DNA of 64,000 nucleotides from Candidatus Aquidulcis sp. (lineage in GTDB: Bacteria; Chloroflexota; Anaerolineae; Anaerolineales; UBA4823): the NCBI GenBank assembly GCA_020723385.1, contig DYIZ01000006.1, forward strand, positions 1 to 64,000. Direction: 5' to 3'. Below the pieces are notes generated by a model. It saw only the letters and a list, made by a program, of their open reading frames with translations. It made no database searches and had not been told where the DNA came from. The position numbers and the translations under genes are program-made. The first letter of the stretch is position 1. Each line of letters begins with the position of its first letter. Of the stretch, positions 17,024-26,500 are shown in pieces.

Positions 17024-19858
17024 ATGCCCACTGACTTACAAGAACAAATCGAGCGCCGCCGCCAGCGTTCGCAGGAAGAAATCCTGAAGGTTGCCAACAA
17101 GGGCAGCCATCCGCTCTTCAGCCAGTTCGAGGTCAAATCTGTTTCCGGGCGCGCCTACCGGGTGGAAATCCGCTCGCTCGACGAGATGCAAAATACCTGC
17201 ACCTGCCCCGATTACAAGACCAACCTGATCGGCACCTGCAAACACATCGAAGGGGTGCTGATCCACCTGAAGAAAGAATACGCCGACCGCCTGAGTGAGC
17301 TTGTCAAACAGCGCCCACGCGGCGTCAAAATCTACCTGCATTACGGTGTGGAAATCACCGTGCGCGTCGAGCTGCCGCTGCCCGACCGGGCGCCCATCCG
17401 TGACCTGCTGATTCGCTACTTCGACCCATCCGGGATGCTGGTCGGCGCGCCATCGCAAACCTTGCCAACCTTGCTGGCGCTCATCGAAAAGCTGCCGCCG
17501 CGCGAGCGTGTCCTGGTTGTGGTGGATGAGGCCGTGCGCCAACACCTGGAATTGCTGCAAGACCGCCAGGAAATCTTCAAGCAACGAGAATGGTTCGTTG
17601 ACCAGGTGAAGCGCGGGCGTCGCAGCCTGGAAGTGCTCTCCACCCGCCTTTATCCTTACCAAGAGGAGGGCGCTATGCACCTGGCCTTCGGGCGGCGCGC
17701 CTTGCTGGCCGACGACATGGGGCTGGGAAAAACCGTCCAGGCCATCGCCGCCGCGGCTCTGCTCAAAGAGCTGCGCGACATCCAAAAGACGGTTATCATC
17801 TGCCCGGCCTCGCTCAAGCACCAATGGGCGCGCGAAATCCGCCGTTTCACCTCTTTGCCCGTTACCATCGTGCAGGGCGGCCTGCTCGAACGCCGCAAGT
17901 TATACCGCGAGCCTGGTTTCTTCAAGATCATCAACTACGAGCTGGTGCGCCACGATCTGGACGAGCTGCTCAAGCTGCGTCCTGACCTCATCATCCTCGA
18001 TGAAGCCCAGCGTATCAAAAACTGGCGCACCAAGACCGCCCAGATGGTCAAGAGTCTGCCCAGCCGCTACGCCTTCGTGCTCACCGGCACCCCGCTCGAA
18101 AACCGCATTGACGAGTTGTATTCGATCTTCCAGTTCCTCGACCCGCGCATCCTCGGCCCGCTGTGGCACTTCAACGACCGTTTCTACGAGCTGGAGCAGC
18201 GTCCCAACGGCTCGTATAAAGTGCTTGGCTACAAGAACCTGAATCAACTGCGCGCCATCATCGCCCCGTATTCGCTGCGCCGCACCCGCGCCGAAGTGCT
18301 CACCGACCTGCCGCCGCGCACCGACAACAACTTCTTTGTCGAAATGACCGATCCGCAGTGGAAGGTGTACAACGAATACAAAGAGAGCCTCGCCAAACTG
18401 ATCTCCATTGCCCACCGCCGCCCGCTCACCCCCAAAGAGCGCGAAATCCTCATGCTGTGCCTGATCAAAATGCGCCTGATCTGCGACGCCCTGGCCCTGC
18501 ACGACAAAGAACTCTCCCCCAAGGACCGCGAGCGCACCGGCCCCAAGCTCGGCGAGCTGGAAGAAATCCTCACCGAAGAAATCGCCTCGAACGGACACAA
18601 AGCCGTTGTCTTCAGCCAGTGGGCCAACATGCTGGCGCTCACCGAACCCATCATCCAGCGGGTCGGCCTGGGCTACGTCAAGCTCACCGGCGATGTGCCC
18701 TCCGCCAAACGCGGCGAGCTGATCGAAAAATTCTTCAACGATCCCGCCTGCCGCGTCTTCCTCTCCACCGACGCCGGCGGCGTGGGCCTCAACCTGCAAG
18801 CCGCCAGCCTGGTGATCAACCTCGACCTGCCGTGGAACCCCGCCGTGCTCGAACAGCGCATCGCCCGCGCCCACCGTCACGGCCAGCCCTCCTCGGTGCA
18901 GGTCATCAACCTGATCGCCAAAGACACCATCGAAGAGCGCATGTTGGATACGCTGGCCGCCAAGCGTAACGTCTTTGCCAGCGTTTTCGGCGCGGAGGAT
19001 GCCCCCGCCACGATCCATTTCGAAGACACCGGCCAGGGATTGCTCAAACAATTGGGCGAGCTGCTCAAGACCCCGGCAGAAGTGGAACTCGATCTCGCAC
19101 CGGCGGCGGCTCCTGGCCCCGAGGATGCCGCGCTGCCCGCAGAGCCGTCCCGCCCTGCCCCCACCCTCAAAGGCTTCGCCGACCTGCTGCTGGATCGCCT
19201 GCCCGGCAAAGTGCTCGTCGTCCGCAAAGCCCCGGTGGGTGATGGCATCCTCGTCGTCGTTACCGGCGCGCCCGCCGAACTACGCCCCGTGATCGAGACG
19301 GTGCTTTCCGAGCATTATGTGGAGTCCCTGCCTGTCCTGCACCTCATGGAAGCCGAGGGCTACCAATCGCTGCTGGCCTTCCTGCCGCCTGCCGCCCGCC
19401 CCGAAGAAGAGGCCTTCCATGCTGTCGCCATGCCCCGCCCCGAGCGCGGCGACCCATTTGCCGCCCGGCGCAAGAAAGCCAACGAAGGGCTGGCCTTCGC
19501 CGAAAAACGCCTGGCCCTGGCCGAAGTGGTGCTCCAGGGCGGCTTCCCCGAAGAGATGCTGCGCCCGATCCGCGAGAGCCTGGGCTGGGGGTTGACCTCG
19601 CTCCTGGCCTTGTATCACGATCACGATCCCGCCGCCGACTTGCCCTCGCCGCGCCGCATCCACGCCGATTTGGTGGAACCCGGCCGCCTGTCCGACGAGC
19701 TGGCCTCCCGGCTGGCGCGTGTCCGTGAGCTGACCGCGCCCCCCGAACCCGGCGACGAAGCTCCACCGCCCTCCCTGCAAACCGGCGAAACCCTGGCCGC
19801 CGCCGTGCGCGATCTGCTGGATCTGGCGCGGGAGCAGGTTGTAAAGGTAGGGTTGTAA
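17024..19858 (+). CDS. SWIM zinc-finger SNF2-family ATPase
   Basis: 944 residues from the ATG at 17024, with GGAGG six bases upstream. The N-terminal SWIM finger is CxCx10CxH (Cys59, Cys61, Cys72, His74), a nucleic-acid or protein binding module often paired with bacterial SNF2 proteins. The Swi2/Snf2 motor follows: Walker A in DDMGLGKT near 229, the motif II box DEAQ near 326, and the second RecA lobe with GGVGLNLQ and QRIARAHRHGQ near 590-620. About 230 helical, charged C-terminal residues are not recognised. It is likely a double-stranded DNA translocase that remodels DNA-protein complexes. The stop is 13 bases before addB, implying a shared operon with recombination nucleases. Confidence 0.92.
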   Translation: MPTDLQEQIERRRQRSQEEILKVANKGSHPLFSQFEVKSVSGRAYRVEIRSLDEMQNTCTCPDYKTNLIGTCKHIEGVLIHLKKEYADRLSELVKQRPRGVKIYLHYGVEITVRVELPLPDRAPIRDLLIRYFDPSGMLVGAPSQTLPTLLALIEKLPPRERVLVVVDEAVRQHLELLQDRQEIFKQREWFVDQVKRGRRSLEVLSTRLYPYQEEGAMHLAFGRRALLADDMGLGKTVQAIAAAALLKELRDIQKTVIICPASLKHQWAREIRRFTSLPVTIVQGGLLERRKLYREPGFFKIINYELVRHDLDELLKLRPDLIILDEAQRIKNWRTKTAQMVKSLPSRYAFVLTGTPLENRIDELYSIFQFLDPRILGPLWHFNDRFYELEQRPNGSYKVLGYKNLNQLRAIIAPYSLRRTRAEVLTDLPPRTDNNFFVEMTDPQWKVYNEYKESLAKLISIAHRRPLTPKEREILMLCLIKMRLICDALALHDKELSPKDRERTGPKLGELEEILTEEIASNGHKAVVFSQWANMLALTEPIIQRVGLGYVKLTGDVPSAKRGELIEKFFNDPACRVFLSTDAGGVGLNLQAASLVINLDLPWNPAVLEQRIARAHRHGQPSSVQVINLIAKDTIEERMLDTLAAKRNVFASVFGAEDAPATIHFEDTGQGLLKQLGELLKTPAEVELDLAPAAAPGPEDAALPAEPSRPAPTLKGFADLLLDRLPGKVLVVRKAPVGDGILVVVTGAPAELRPVIETVLSEHYVESLPVLHLMEAEGYQSLLAFLPPAARPEEEAFHAVAMPRPERGDPFAARRKKANEGLAFAEKRLALAEVVLQGGFPEEMLRPIRESLGWGLTSLLALYHDHDPAADLPSPRRIHADLVEPGRLSDELASRLARVRELTAPPEPGDEAPPPSLQTGETLAAAVRDLLDLAREQVVKVGL

Positions 19859-19871
19859 CTGATCTTTTCTG

Positions 19872-22800
19872 ATGCCCACCCTTCTCCTCTCCCCCGCCGG
19901 CTCCGGCAAAACCGCCCACGTCATCCAGCGCATCGCCCAGTCGAAGGCCGCCGACCCGCTGGCCGCCAGCCTCGTCATCGTTCCCAACCAACTGCAAGCC
20001 GCCGATTTTCGCCGCCGGTTGGCCGAGGCCGGCGGCGCGCTGGGGGTGGAGATCGTCACCTTTTACACACTCTACGCCGATATTTTAGCCCGCGCCGGGA
20101 AACCCATTCCCGCTCTGCTCGGTCCCGTGCAAATCCGCCTGCTGCGCGCCATCGTGGATGATCTGTGTGCGCGCGGCGTCATGCGCCACTACGCCGCTTT
20201 GCGCGCCCGTCCCGGCTTCGTCATCGCCCTGCGCAACGCCATCCAGGAATTGAAACGCGCCCGCGTCTTCCCGGAGGATTTTGCGGACGCGGTTGGAGGG
20301 GCAACCCGCTCTTCCCCGGCGGACTCAGCCCTCAGCAATGGCGGGTCGCCCCTGCACGCGCCCGGCGATGGCGGGCCGCACTTACGTGAATTGTCTGCCG
20401 TCTACACCGCCTATCAGGATTGGCTGCAAAAGGAAAATTGGGCTGACCCGGAAGGCCGCGGCTGGCTGGCGGCGATTGCCCTGGATGAGAATCCAACCTT
20501 GGGGCGCGACCTGCGCCTGCTGGTGGTGACCGGCTTCGACGAATTCAATCCCACCCAATTGGGGGTGCTCGCCCTGCTGGCCCCCCGCGCCCGCGAGACG
20601 CTGATCACCCTCACCGGCGATGCCAACCGCCCCGCGCGCTCCGCTCACCGCCGCTTCCACCGCGCCCGGCAGGCCCTCGCGGCTGCCCTCGATCTTCATC
20701 AAGTCGAGACGCTCCCCGTCAAACCGTTCCTTGCCCCTGCCCTCGCCCACCTCGAAGCCAACCTGTTCGAGCCTGCCAAGACTTCGGAAGGCTCTGAGCC
20801 TTCCGAAGTCTATTTCGTGGAAGCCCAAACCCGCGCCGTCGAAGCCCGCGCCGCCCTGCGCTGGATCAAAGCCCGCATCGTGCGTGACGGCCTGGCGCTG
20901 TCGGATGTGGCCGTCATGGCGCGCAGCCTGGAACCGTACCGCCCCTTTCTCGAAGAAACCGCCGCCGAGTTTGGCATCCCCTTGCGCATCGTCGGCGGGC
21001 TGCCGCTGGCGCAAAACCCGGCGGTCGCCGCACTGCTCTCACTGCTCTCACTGCCCGCCGAGCGGTGTTCTGTACCGCCATGGCCGCGCCGCCCACTGGT
21101 CGAAGCCTGGCGCAGCCCCTATTTCGACTGGTCTGCCCAGGGTATCACCCTCGCTGACGCCGCCGCGCTCGACGCCGCCTCCCGCCAGGGCCGCGTTGTG
21201 GCCGGGATTTCCCAATGGCGAGAAGCCTTCGATCTGCTGGAGCGCCAGAAGACGTGGGAGAATGTGGACGAGGATGGCGCGTTGGCGCGTCAAGGGAAGG
21301 GGGATAGGGGATTAAGGGAAAAGTTCGACGCCTTTGTGGCCCTGCTTACCCCTCCCGCGACCGCCGCCGTGCGCGACAGTGTAGCCTTCATCGAGAATCT
21401 CATTGGCGACGATCTTCTCTTTGTTCCCAATCCCCAATCCCCTTTCGAGCGTGAGAATGGTTTGAACGTCACCGCCTGCGCCCGCGCCAATGCCACTACC
21501 GCCGGCCGTGACGTGGCTGCCCTGCGCGCTTTCAAGGATGTGCTGCGCGGTCTGACGCTGGCTGAAGCCGCCCTTGGCAGCCCACCGCTGGATTACGCCG
21601 CTTTCTACGCCGAACTGCGCGGCGCGGTGGAGGCTGCCACGTACATTGCCGCATCCAGCGCCGGAGTGTTGGCAATTTCAGTGCTGGATGCGCGCGGCCT
21701 GACCTTTCACGCGGCCGCCCTGCTGGGCTTGTCGGAGGGCGAATTTCCCAAAGCCGAACGTGAAGATCCATTCTTGAGCGAGGCCGACCGCCTGATGTTG
21801 CGGCAGCGTGGTATCCCGCTCGAATCGCGTTTGCGCGGCGACGAGGGGACGATCTTCTACCAGGGCGTTACCCGCGCCCGCCAGCGCCTGCTGCTCACCC
21901 GCCCCTATCTGGCAGACGATGGCCAGCAGTGGGAAGCCTCACCCTTTTGGGAACAGGCTCACCATCTGATGGGCGATCCCCCTGTTCGCCGCGTCCGCCC
22001 CGAGGATGCTGTTTCCCCGGCGGAAGCTGCCTCCCTCGTCGAGCTGCCGCAAATCAACGAAACCATCCATCGGGGCAGGGCGGCCCTGCACGCCCGCCTG
22101 TCGCCCGCCGCCGCCGGGTCTTATGAAGGCGAGCTGCACGGGCTGGCCCAGGCGCTTACCGCCCGTTACCCGGCCTCGTTCGGCTGGAGCGCCAGCAAGC
22201 TCGAAGCTTATGGAACCTGCCCGTTTTATTTCTACACAGCTTATGCCCTCGAACTGGAGCCGCGCGCCCTGCCCGAAGAAGGTTACGATGTGCGCATGCT
22301 CGGCTCCATGCTGCACAAAATTCTCGAGGATACTTACGCTCAGGCCGCCGATCCGACCGATTTGGACGATTGCCTGGCCCGCGTGGGAGAAATCGCCGCT
22401 GATGTGTTTGCCGCCGCCCCCGCCGAATATGGCTTTCGCCCCACTCCCCTGTGGGCGCAGCAGCAACAGGAATTGGGACGCGTCTTGCGCCAGACCATCA
22501 CCGCGCTGGCCGAACAGGCCCAGGGTTTCGCTCCGCGCTACTTCGAGCAAAAGTTCGGCATGGGCAATCCCTCGTTAGTGCTATCCACCGAGATTGGCGA
22601 GATTCGCCTGCACGGTTACATTGACCGGGTGGACGCCGACCGCGCCGGCCGCCTGCGGGTGGTTGACTACAAGGCAGGCGGCGCGGCAATTACCGCCCGT
22701 AATCTCGACGAAGGACGCCGTTTGCAGCTTCCGCTTTACGCCCTTGCGGCGCGTGACGCCCTGAGGCTGGGCGAGATCGCCGGAGGGTTCTATTGGCACA

Positions 22801-23006
22801 TCCAGAAAGCCGAGGCCAGCAGTCTGAAGCTCGAAAACTACGATGGCGGTGTGGAATCGGCTTGCGAAATGGCTGTCCAGCACGTCACCCGCCACGTGGC
22901 GAACATCCGTGATGGGCAGTTCCAACCGCAACCGCCCGCCGACGGCTGCCCCAGCTATTGCCCGGCAAGCAGTTTTTGCTGGCGTTACAAGTCGAAAGGA
23001 TTTTGA
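19872..23006 (+). CDS. addB: AddB-like helicase-nuclease subunit
   Basis: 1044 residues. A Walker A-like SPAGSGKT near residue 8 opens a UvrD-like fold. The C-terminal RecB-type nuclease has VVDYKAGG (PD-(D/E)xK) near 930 and the cysteines for an Fe-S cluster: one in YGTCPFYF near 781 and three in CPSYCPASSFC near 1026. This matches AddB, which with AddA processes double-strand breaks for homologous recombination. Three repeat cassettes are carried in frame: 20296-20354, a perfect 16-bp palindrome at 20779-20811, and a GGGGATAGGG stretch near 21286-21320. Its stop TGA overlaps the addA ATG. Confidence 0.87.
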   Translation: MPTLLLSPAGSGKTAHVIQRIAQSKAADPLAASLVIVPNQLQAADFRRRLAEAGGALGVEIVTFYTLYADILARAGKPIPALLGPVQIRLLRAIVDDLCARGVMRHYAALRARPGFVIALRNAIQELKRARVFPEDFADAVGGATRSSPADSALSNGGSPLHAPGDGGPHLRELSAVYTAYQDWLQKENWADPEGRGWLAAIALDENPTLGRDLRLLVVTGFDEFNPTQLGVLALLAPRARETLITLTGDANRPARSAHRRFHRARQALAAALDLHQVETLPVKPFLAPALAHLEANLFEPAKTSEGSEPSEVYFVEAQTRAVEARAALRWIKARIVRDGLALSDVAVMARSLEPYRPFLEETAAEFGIPLRIVGGLPLAQNPAVAALLSLLSLPAERCSVPPWPRRPLVEAWRSPYFDWSAQGITLADAAALDAASRQGRVVAGISQWREAFDLLERQKTWENVDEDGALARQGKGDRGLREKFDAFVALLTPPATAAVRDSVAFIENLIGDDLLFVPNPQSPFERENGLNVTACARANATTAGRDVAALRAFKDVLRGLTLAEAALGSPPLDYAAFYAELRGAVEAATYIAASSAGVLAISVLDARGLTFHAAALLGLSEGEFPKAEREDPFLSEADRLMLRQRGIPLESRLRGDEGTIFYQGVTRARQRLLLTRPYLADDGQQWEASPFWEQAHHLMGDPPVRRVRPEDAVSPAEAASLVELPQINETIHRGRAALHARLSPAAAGSYEGELHGLAQALTARYPASFGWSASKLEAYGTCPFYFYTAYALELEPRALPEEGYDVRMLGSMLHKILEDTYAQAADPTDLDDCLARVGEIAADVFAAAPAEYGFRPTPLWAQQQQELGRVLRQTITALAEQAQGFAPRYFEQKFGMGNPSLVLSTEIGEIRLHGYIDRVDADRAGRLRVVDYKAGGAAITARNLDEGRRLQLPLYALAARDALRLGEIAGGFYWHIQKAEASSLKLENYDGGVESACEMAVQHVTRHVANIRDGQFQPQPPADGCPSYCPASSFCWRYKSKGF
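20296..20354. repeat. In-frame inverted repeat in addB (GGGGCAACCCGC)
   Basis: GAGGGGCAACCCGC at 20296 pairs with GCGGGTCGCCCCTG at 20341-20354 with one wobble. It encodes a Gly/Ser/Pro-rich stretch (about residues 142-161) that looks like an inserted linker. Confidence 0.7.
20779..20811. repeat. Perfect 16-bp palindrome in frame in addB
   Basis: AGACTTCGGAAGGCTC, one T, then the exact complement. It encodes the hydrophilic residues KTSEGSEPSEV (about 303-313) without breaking the frame. Confidence 0.85.
21286..21445. repeat. Family C units in addB
   Basis: GGGGGATAGGGGATTAAGGG (about 21296-21315) and, 110 bases on, an inverse-oriented CCCAATCCCCAATCCCC (about 21428-21444), both in frame. 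They may be the two halves of one split cassette flanking about 110 bases of real coding sequence. Confidence 0.5.
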
Positions 23007-26000
23007 TGTCCCTCCTTTCGCATCTCACCTTCAAAGGCCGCCAGGAGCTTGCCGCCGCCGCCGATAACCCGGCTATCGCCGTCACCGCCGGGGCCGGATC
23101 GGGCAAGACGCGCACCCTCACCGGGCGCTACCTGCACCTGCTCGAACAAGGCCACCCGCTGCGCGCCATCATCGCCATCACCTTCACCGAAAAAGCCGCC
23201 CGCGAAATGCGCACACGCATTCGCAGCGAAATTGAGAAGTGGGCGGATACTCTCTCTCACCCCCGGCCCGTCTCTTGGGGAGAGAGTGGGGACGCATCTC
23301 CCTCACAGGGGGAGGCGATGGGGGTGAGGGAGCGTATCGATTCTGCCCGTATCGGCACCATCCACAGCCTGTGCGCCGAAATCTTGCGCGCCCACCCCGC
23401 CGAGGCCGGTATAGACCCTGCCTTCACCGTGATCGAGGATGGCCTGGCGGCTGCCCTGCGCGCCGAAGCGGTGGACGCCGCTCTCGCCTGGGCCGCCAGC
23501 GACCTCGAAGCGGCGATGCTCTTCGCCCATTTCAAAGAAAACGAGCTGCGCCGCCTGCTCACCGACCTGCTCAATCGCCGTCTCGACCTGCAACCCTGGC
23601 TCGAACAAACGACGGACGACCGACACTTCGGCTACGCTCAGTGCAGGCGACCGGCGACCGACGACTGGCGACTGGCTCTCACCCACTGGCTCGATGAGCA
23701 ATTCGCCGCCCCAGCCTGGCAGGATTCTCTCGCTGACCTGGCCCGCTCGCAATCGAGCAATCCCGACGACAAATTGGAGATTGCCCGCCGCGAGGTGCTG
23801 GCGCGGTGGGATGAAGCCCGCGCCCAGATCACCGCCGCCCGGTGGGATTCTGCTTTCCTAGCTCTCGCCGCCCTGCGCAAGGTCATCTCGGCCACAGGGG
23901 GCAGCAAAACCAACTGGGACGCCGCCGACCTGGATGCAGCCCGCGCCGCCATGCGCGCCCTCAGCGGTCATTACGACGCGCAGATCAAGCCGCTGGTCAA
24001 TAAAAGCCGCTGGGCGCTCGATATACAGGCTGCCGCTCTGCTCCCGGCGCTGACCTTGCTCGTCGAACAAACTCTCGACGGTTATGAGCGCCGCAAAGAC
24101 GAGCAGCAGGCTCTCGATTTCGACGATCTGGAAGGCCGCGCGGCTCGCCTGCTGGCCGAACATCCCGCTGTGCGCGCCCGCTGGCAGAACGAGATCCACG
24201 CCGTGCTGGTGGACGAATTTCAGGACACCAACGACCGCCAGCGGCAGATCGTGTACACGCTCAGCCAATTTCAGCCGCCCTCTGCCAGAAATCCCCTGTC
24301 CCCTGTCCCCTATCCCTTGAAAAACGATCAGGGGATAGGGGATAGGGGAGATAACCCCCCTTCCAGCCTCTTCATCGTTGGCGACGCCAAGCAGTCAATC
24401 TACAAATTTCGCGGCGCGGATGTGACTGTCTTCCGCCAGGTGCAGGCGGATATTCGAGCCGCCGGCGGCCTGCCGGTTGACCTCGACCTGACCTTTCGCG
24501 CCCACAAACCGCTGCTCGACCTGCTCAACTCGCTGCTGGCGTCCATTCTCGGCGCGGCTGATGATCCTGCCCATCCCTATCAGGTCCCGTTTGCTCCCCT
24601 CCAGGCTGACCGGCAAACCCCGAAAATCGCCCAACCGCCCTTTGTCGAATGCCACATCGGGATCGGGGAAGACGCCGACGAAGGCCGCGCGTCCGCCGCA
24701 TCCGCCCTGGCTGGCCGCCTCTACGAGCTGCGCAACGAGGGCTTCGGTTGGGGAGACATGGCGCTGCTTTTCCGCGCCTCCACCGGTTTCGCCGCCTACG
24801 AAGACGCGCTGGAGCGCGCTGGCATCCCGTTCGTCACGATCGCCGGACGTGGCTTCTACAACCGGCCTGAAATCCGCGACCTCCTCAACGCCTTGGCCGC
24901 CATCGCCGATCCCACCGATGACCTGGCGCTGGCCGGGCTGCTGCGTTCTCCCGCCCTGGCTCTGCCCGACGACGATCTCTACCATCTGCGCTTTCCCTCG
25001 CCCCTCGGAGGCAGGGCGGGAGGTGATGGTTTATGGCTTGCGCTGCAAACCTCACCATCCCCCTTCCACCGCCGCGCCGCCGCCATCATCACCGAGCTGC
25101 ACGCGCTCTCTGGCCGCGCCCCCGCCGCCGAGGCGCTCAAGCGCTTCCTCGACCTCACCGGTTACCGCGCCATCCTGAGCGCCGCGCCGGGCGGGAGCCG
25201 CATGACGCGTAACGTGGACAAATTGCTGGCCGACGCCCACCGCAGCCAGTTGGTGGGGCTGGGCGAGTTTCTCGAATACGTTCAAACCTTGCGCGACGTG
25301 GGCCTGCGCGAGGGCGAAGCGCCGGTGGATCCTTCGGCAGGCCCAGGAAGCGGGGCGGTGCAACTGATGACCGTCCACAAATCGAAGGGGCTGGAGTTTC
25401 CGCTCGTCGTCATCGCCGACGCGGCTTACGAGCCGCGCCCGCCGGCTGCCGGGGCGCTGCTGGATTCCGAATTAGGCTTGCTGCCCGGCCTGAAGGACGA
25501 TGACGACAACCGCCCGGCGGCCTGGCGGCTGGCTTACCTGCGAGAGGCCGCCAAAGACGACGCCGAAGATCGCCGCCTGCTGTATGTGGCCGCCACTCGC
25601 GCCAGAGAAAAGCTGCTGGTGAGCGGGTACGGCAAGCTGCTCAGGTCTGGGAAGCTCGGTCTGCGGGGGTGGCTGGCGGATTTTGGGAAAGTGTTGGGGA
25701 TGGATGAAGTGGCGGTCGAGGGGGACTTGATGGGCGTGCGGGAATTGGCGGCGTCTTTGCCCTCGGGGGGGGATCCTATCCCGTGGGTGATGTACCCCCC
25801 TGCGGTTCCCGTCGGCCTCCTCCCCCTGGAGGCCGCGCAACCCCCGGAATCAGAAGCCTCCCCGGTAGACCTCGTTGCCCCGCTGCCGCCGCCATCTCCC
25901 GAAAAATTAGACGAGCGCACGCGTTCCCGCGAAACCGACCCGCCCGACCGGGTGTGGCGCGTCGTCCCGAAAGCGAAAAAACCGAGCGGCCCGGCGTGGG

Positions 26001-26461
26001 TGGTGGGCAAGCTCGTTCACGAAGCGCTGCGCCGCTGGCGGTTCCCTGCGGACGACGATTTTCTGCGCCCCTACGCCCTCGAAGCCGGCCTGGCCGACGA
26101 AGCCGAAATACGCGCCACGCTGGGCGCGGCGCGGCGGCTGTTGGAGCGTTTCCACGCCCACCCCCTGTGCGCCGAGGTCGCCGCTGCCGAGCGTTATCAC
26201 GAGCTGCCTTTCGTGCTGGCTGAGAGCCGCGGGGTCATTGATTTGCTGTATCGCGCCAGCGAGGGGTGGGTGATCGTGGATTTCAAGACCGACGAGACGC
26301 GCTCGGAAGCCGAAGCGCGGGAGATCATTGCGCGGGAGGGGTATGACGCCCAAGTGCGGCGTTACATGGAGGCCGCCGCGCCCTGGTTGGGGGCGCGCCC
26401 GCGCGGGCGGCTGGTTTTCTTGCAGATGAGCGGGGGGATCGGGGTGTTCGAGGTGGAATGA
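23006..26461 (+). CDS. addA: AddA-like helicase-nuclease subunit
   Basis: 1151 residues from the ATG at 23006, which overlaps the addB stop (TGATG), so translation is coupled; AAAGGA precedes it. UvrD/PcrA-type motor: Walker A TAGAGSGKT near 30, motif II VDEFQDTN near 406, QSIYKFRGAD near 462, motif V MTVHKSKGLEFPLV near 793, motif VI YVAATRAREK near 865. The C-terminal nuclease has VIDLLYR and VDFKTDE near 1095. With AddB it forms the end-resection helicase-nuclease. At least three repeat cassettes are encoded in frame (23249-23332, 23610-23678, 24291-24352), all between conserved motifs, plus a more doubtful one near 25000. Confidence 0.9.
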   Translation: MSLLSHLTFKGRQELAAAADNPAIAVTAGAGSGKTRTLTGRYLHLLEQGHPLRAIIAITFTEKAAREMRTRIRSEIEKWADTLSHPRPVSWGESGDASPSQGEAMGVRERIDSARIGTIHSLCAEILRAHPAEAGIDPAFTVIEDGLAAALRAEAVDAALAWAASDLEAAMLFAHFKENELRRLLTDLLNRRLDLQPWLEQTTDDRHFGYAQCRRPATDDWRLALTHWLDEQFAAPAWQDSLADLARSQSSNPDDKLEIARREVLARWDEARAQITAARWDSAFLALAALRKVISATGGSKTNWDAADLDAARAAMRALSGHYDAQIKPLVNKSRWALDIQAAALLPALTLLVEQTLDGYERRKDEQQALDFDDLEGRAARLLAEHPAVRARWQNEIHAVLVDEFQDTNDRQRQIVYTLSQFQPPSARNPLSPVPYPLKNDQGIGDRGDNPPSSLFIVGDAKQSIYKFRGADVTVFRQVQADIRAAGGLPVDLDLTFRAHKPLLDLLNSLLASILGAADDPAHPYQVPFAPLQADRQTPKIAQPPFVECHIGIGEDADEGRASAASALAGRLYELRNEGFGWGDMALLFRASTGFAAYEDALERAGIPFVTIAGRGFYNRPEIRDLLNALAAIADPTDDLALAGLLRSPALALPDDDLYHLRFPSPLGGRAGGDGLWLALQTSPSPFHRRAAAIITELHALSGRAPAAEALKRFLDLTGYRAILSAAPGGSRMTRNVDKLLADAHRSQLVGLGEFLEYVQTLRDVGLREGEAPVDPSAGPGSGAVQLMTVHKSKGLEFPLVVIADAAYEPRPPAAGALLDSELGLLPGLKDDDDNRPAAWRLAYLREAAKDDAEDRRLLYVAATRAREKLLVSGYGKLLRSGKLGLRGWLADFGKVLGMDEVAVEGDLMGVRELAASLPSGGDPIPWVMYPPAVPVGLLPLEAAQPPESEASPVDLVAPLPPPSPEKLDERTRSRETDPPDRVWRVVPKAKKPSGPAWVVGKLVHEALRRWRFPADDDFLRPYALEAGLADEAEIRATLGAARRLLERFHAHPLCAEVAAAERYHELPFVLAESRGVIDLLYRASEGWVIVDFKTDETRSEAEAREIIAREGYDAQVRRYMEAAAPWLGARPRGRLVFLQMSGGIGVFEVE
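23249..23332. repeat. In-frame CTCTCACCCCC repeat in addA
   Basis: CTCTCTCACCCCCGGCCC at 23251 is balanced by GGGGGTGAGGGAG ending at 23332, with GGGGAGAGAGTGGGG inside. It encodes about 28 Pro/Ser/Gly-rich residues (about 82-109) between motif Ia and the next conserved segment. Confidence 0.75.
23610..23678. repeat. In-frame ACGACCGAC repeat in addA
   Basis: Family E-like units (GACGGACGACCGAC, ACCGGCGACCGACG) surround CTTCGGCTACGCTCAGTGCAGG, which resembles the CTTCGACAGGCTCAGGGCAGG word seen inside the heparinase-like gene. In frame, residues about 202-224. Confidence 0.65.
24291..24352. repeat. Family C hairpin in frame in addA
   Basis: CCCCTGTCCCCTATCCC is followed by GGGGATAGGGGATAGGGG after a 14-base loop: a complete cassette with both arms. 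It encodes residues about 429-449, just before the QSIYKFRGAD helicase motif. Confidence 0.85.
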
Positions 26462-26500
26462 CCCGGATAGCGGCTTATCGAGCCTTGTCGCCTTCCCATC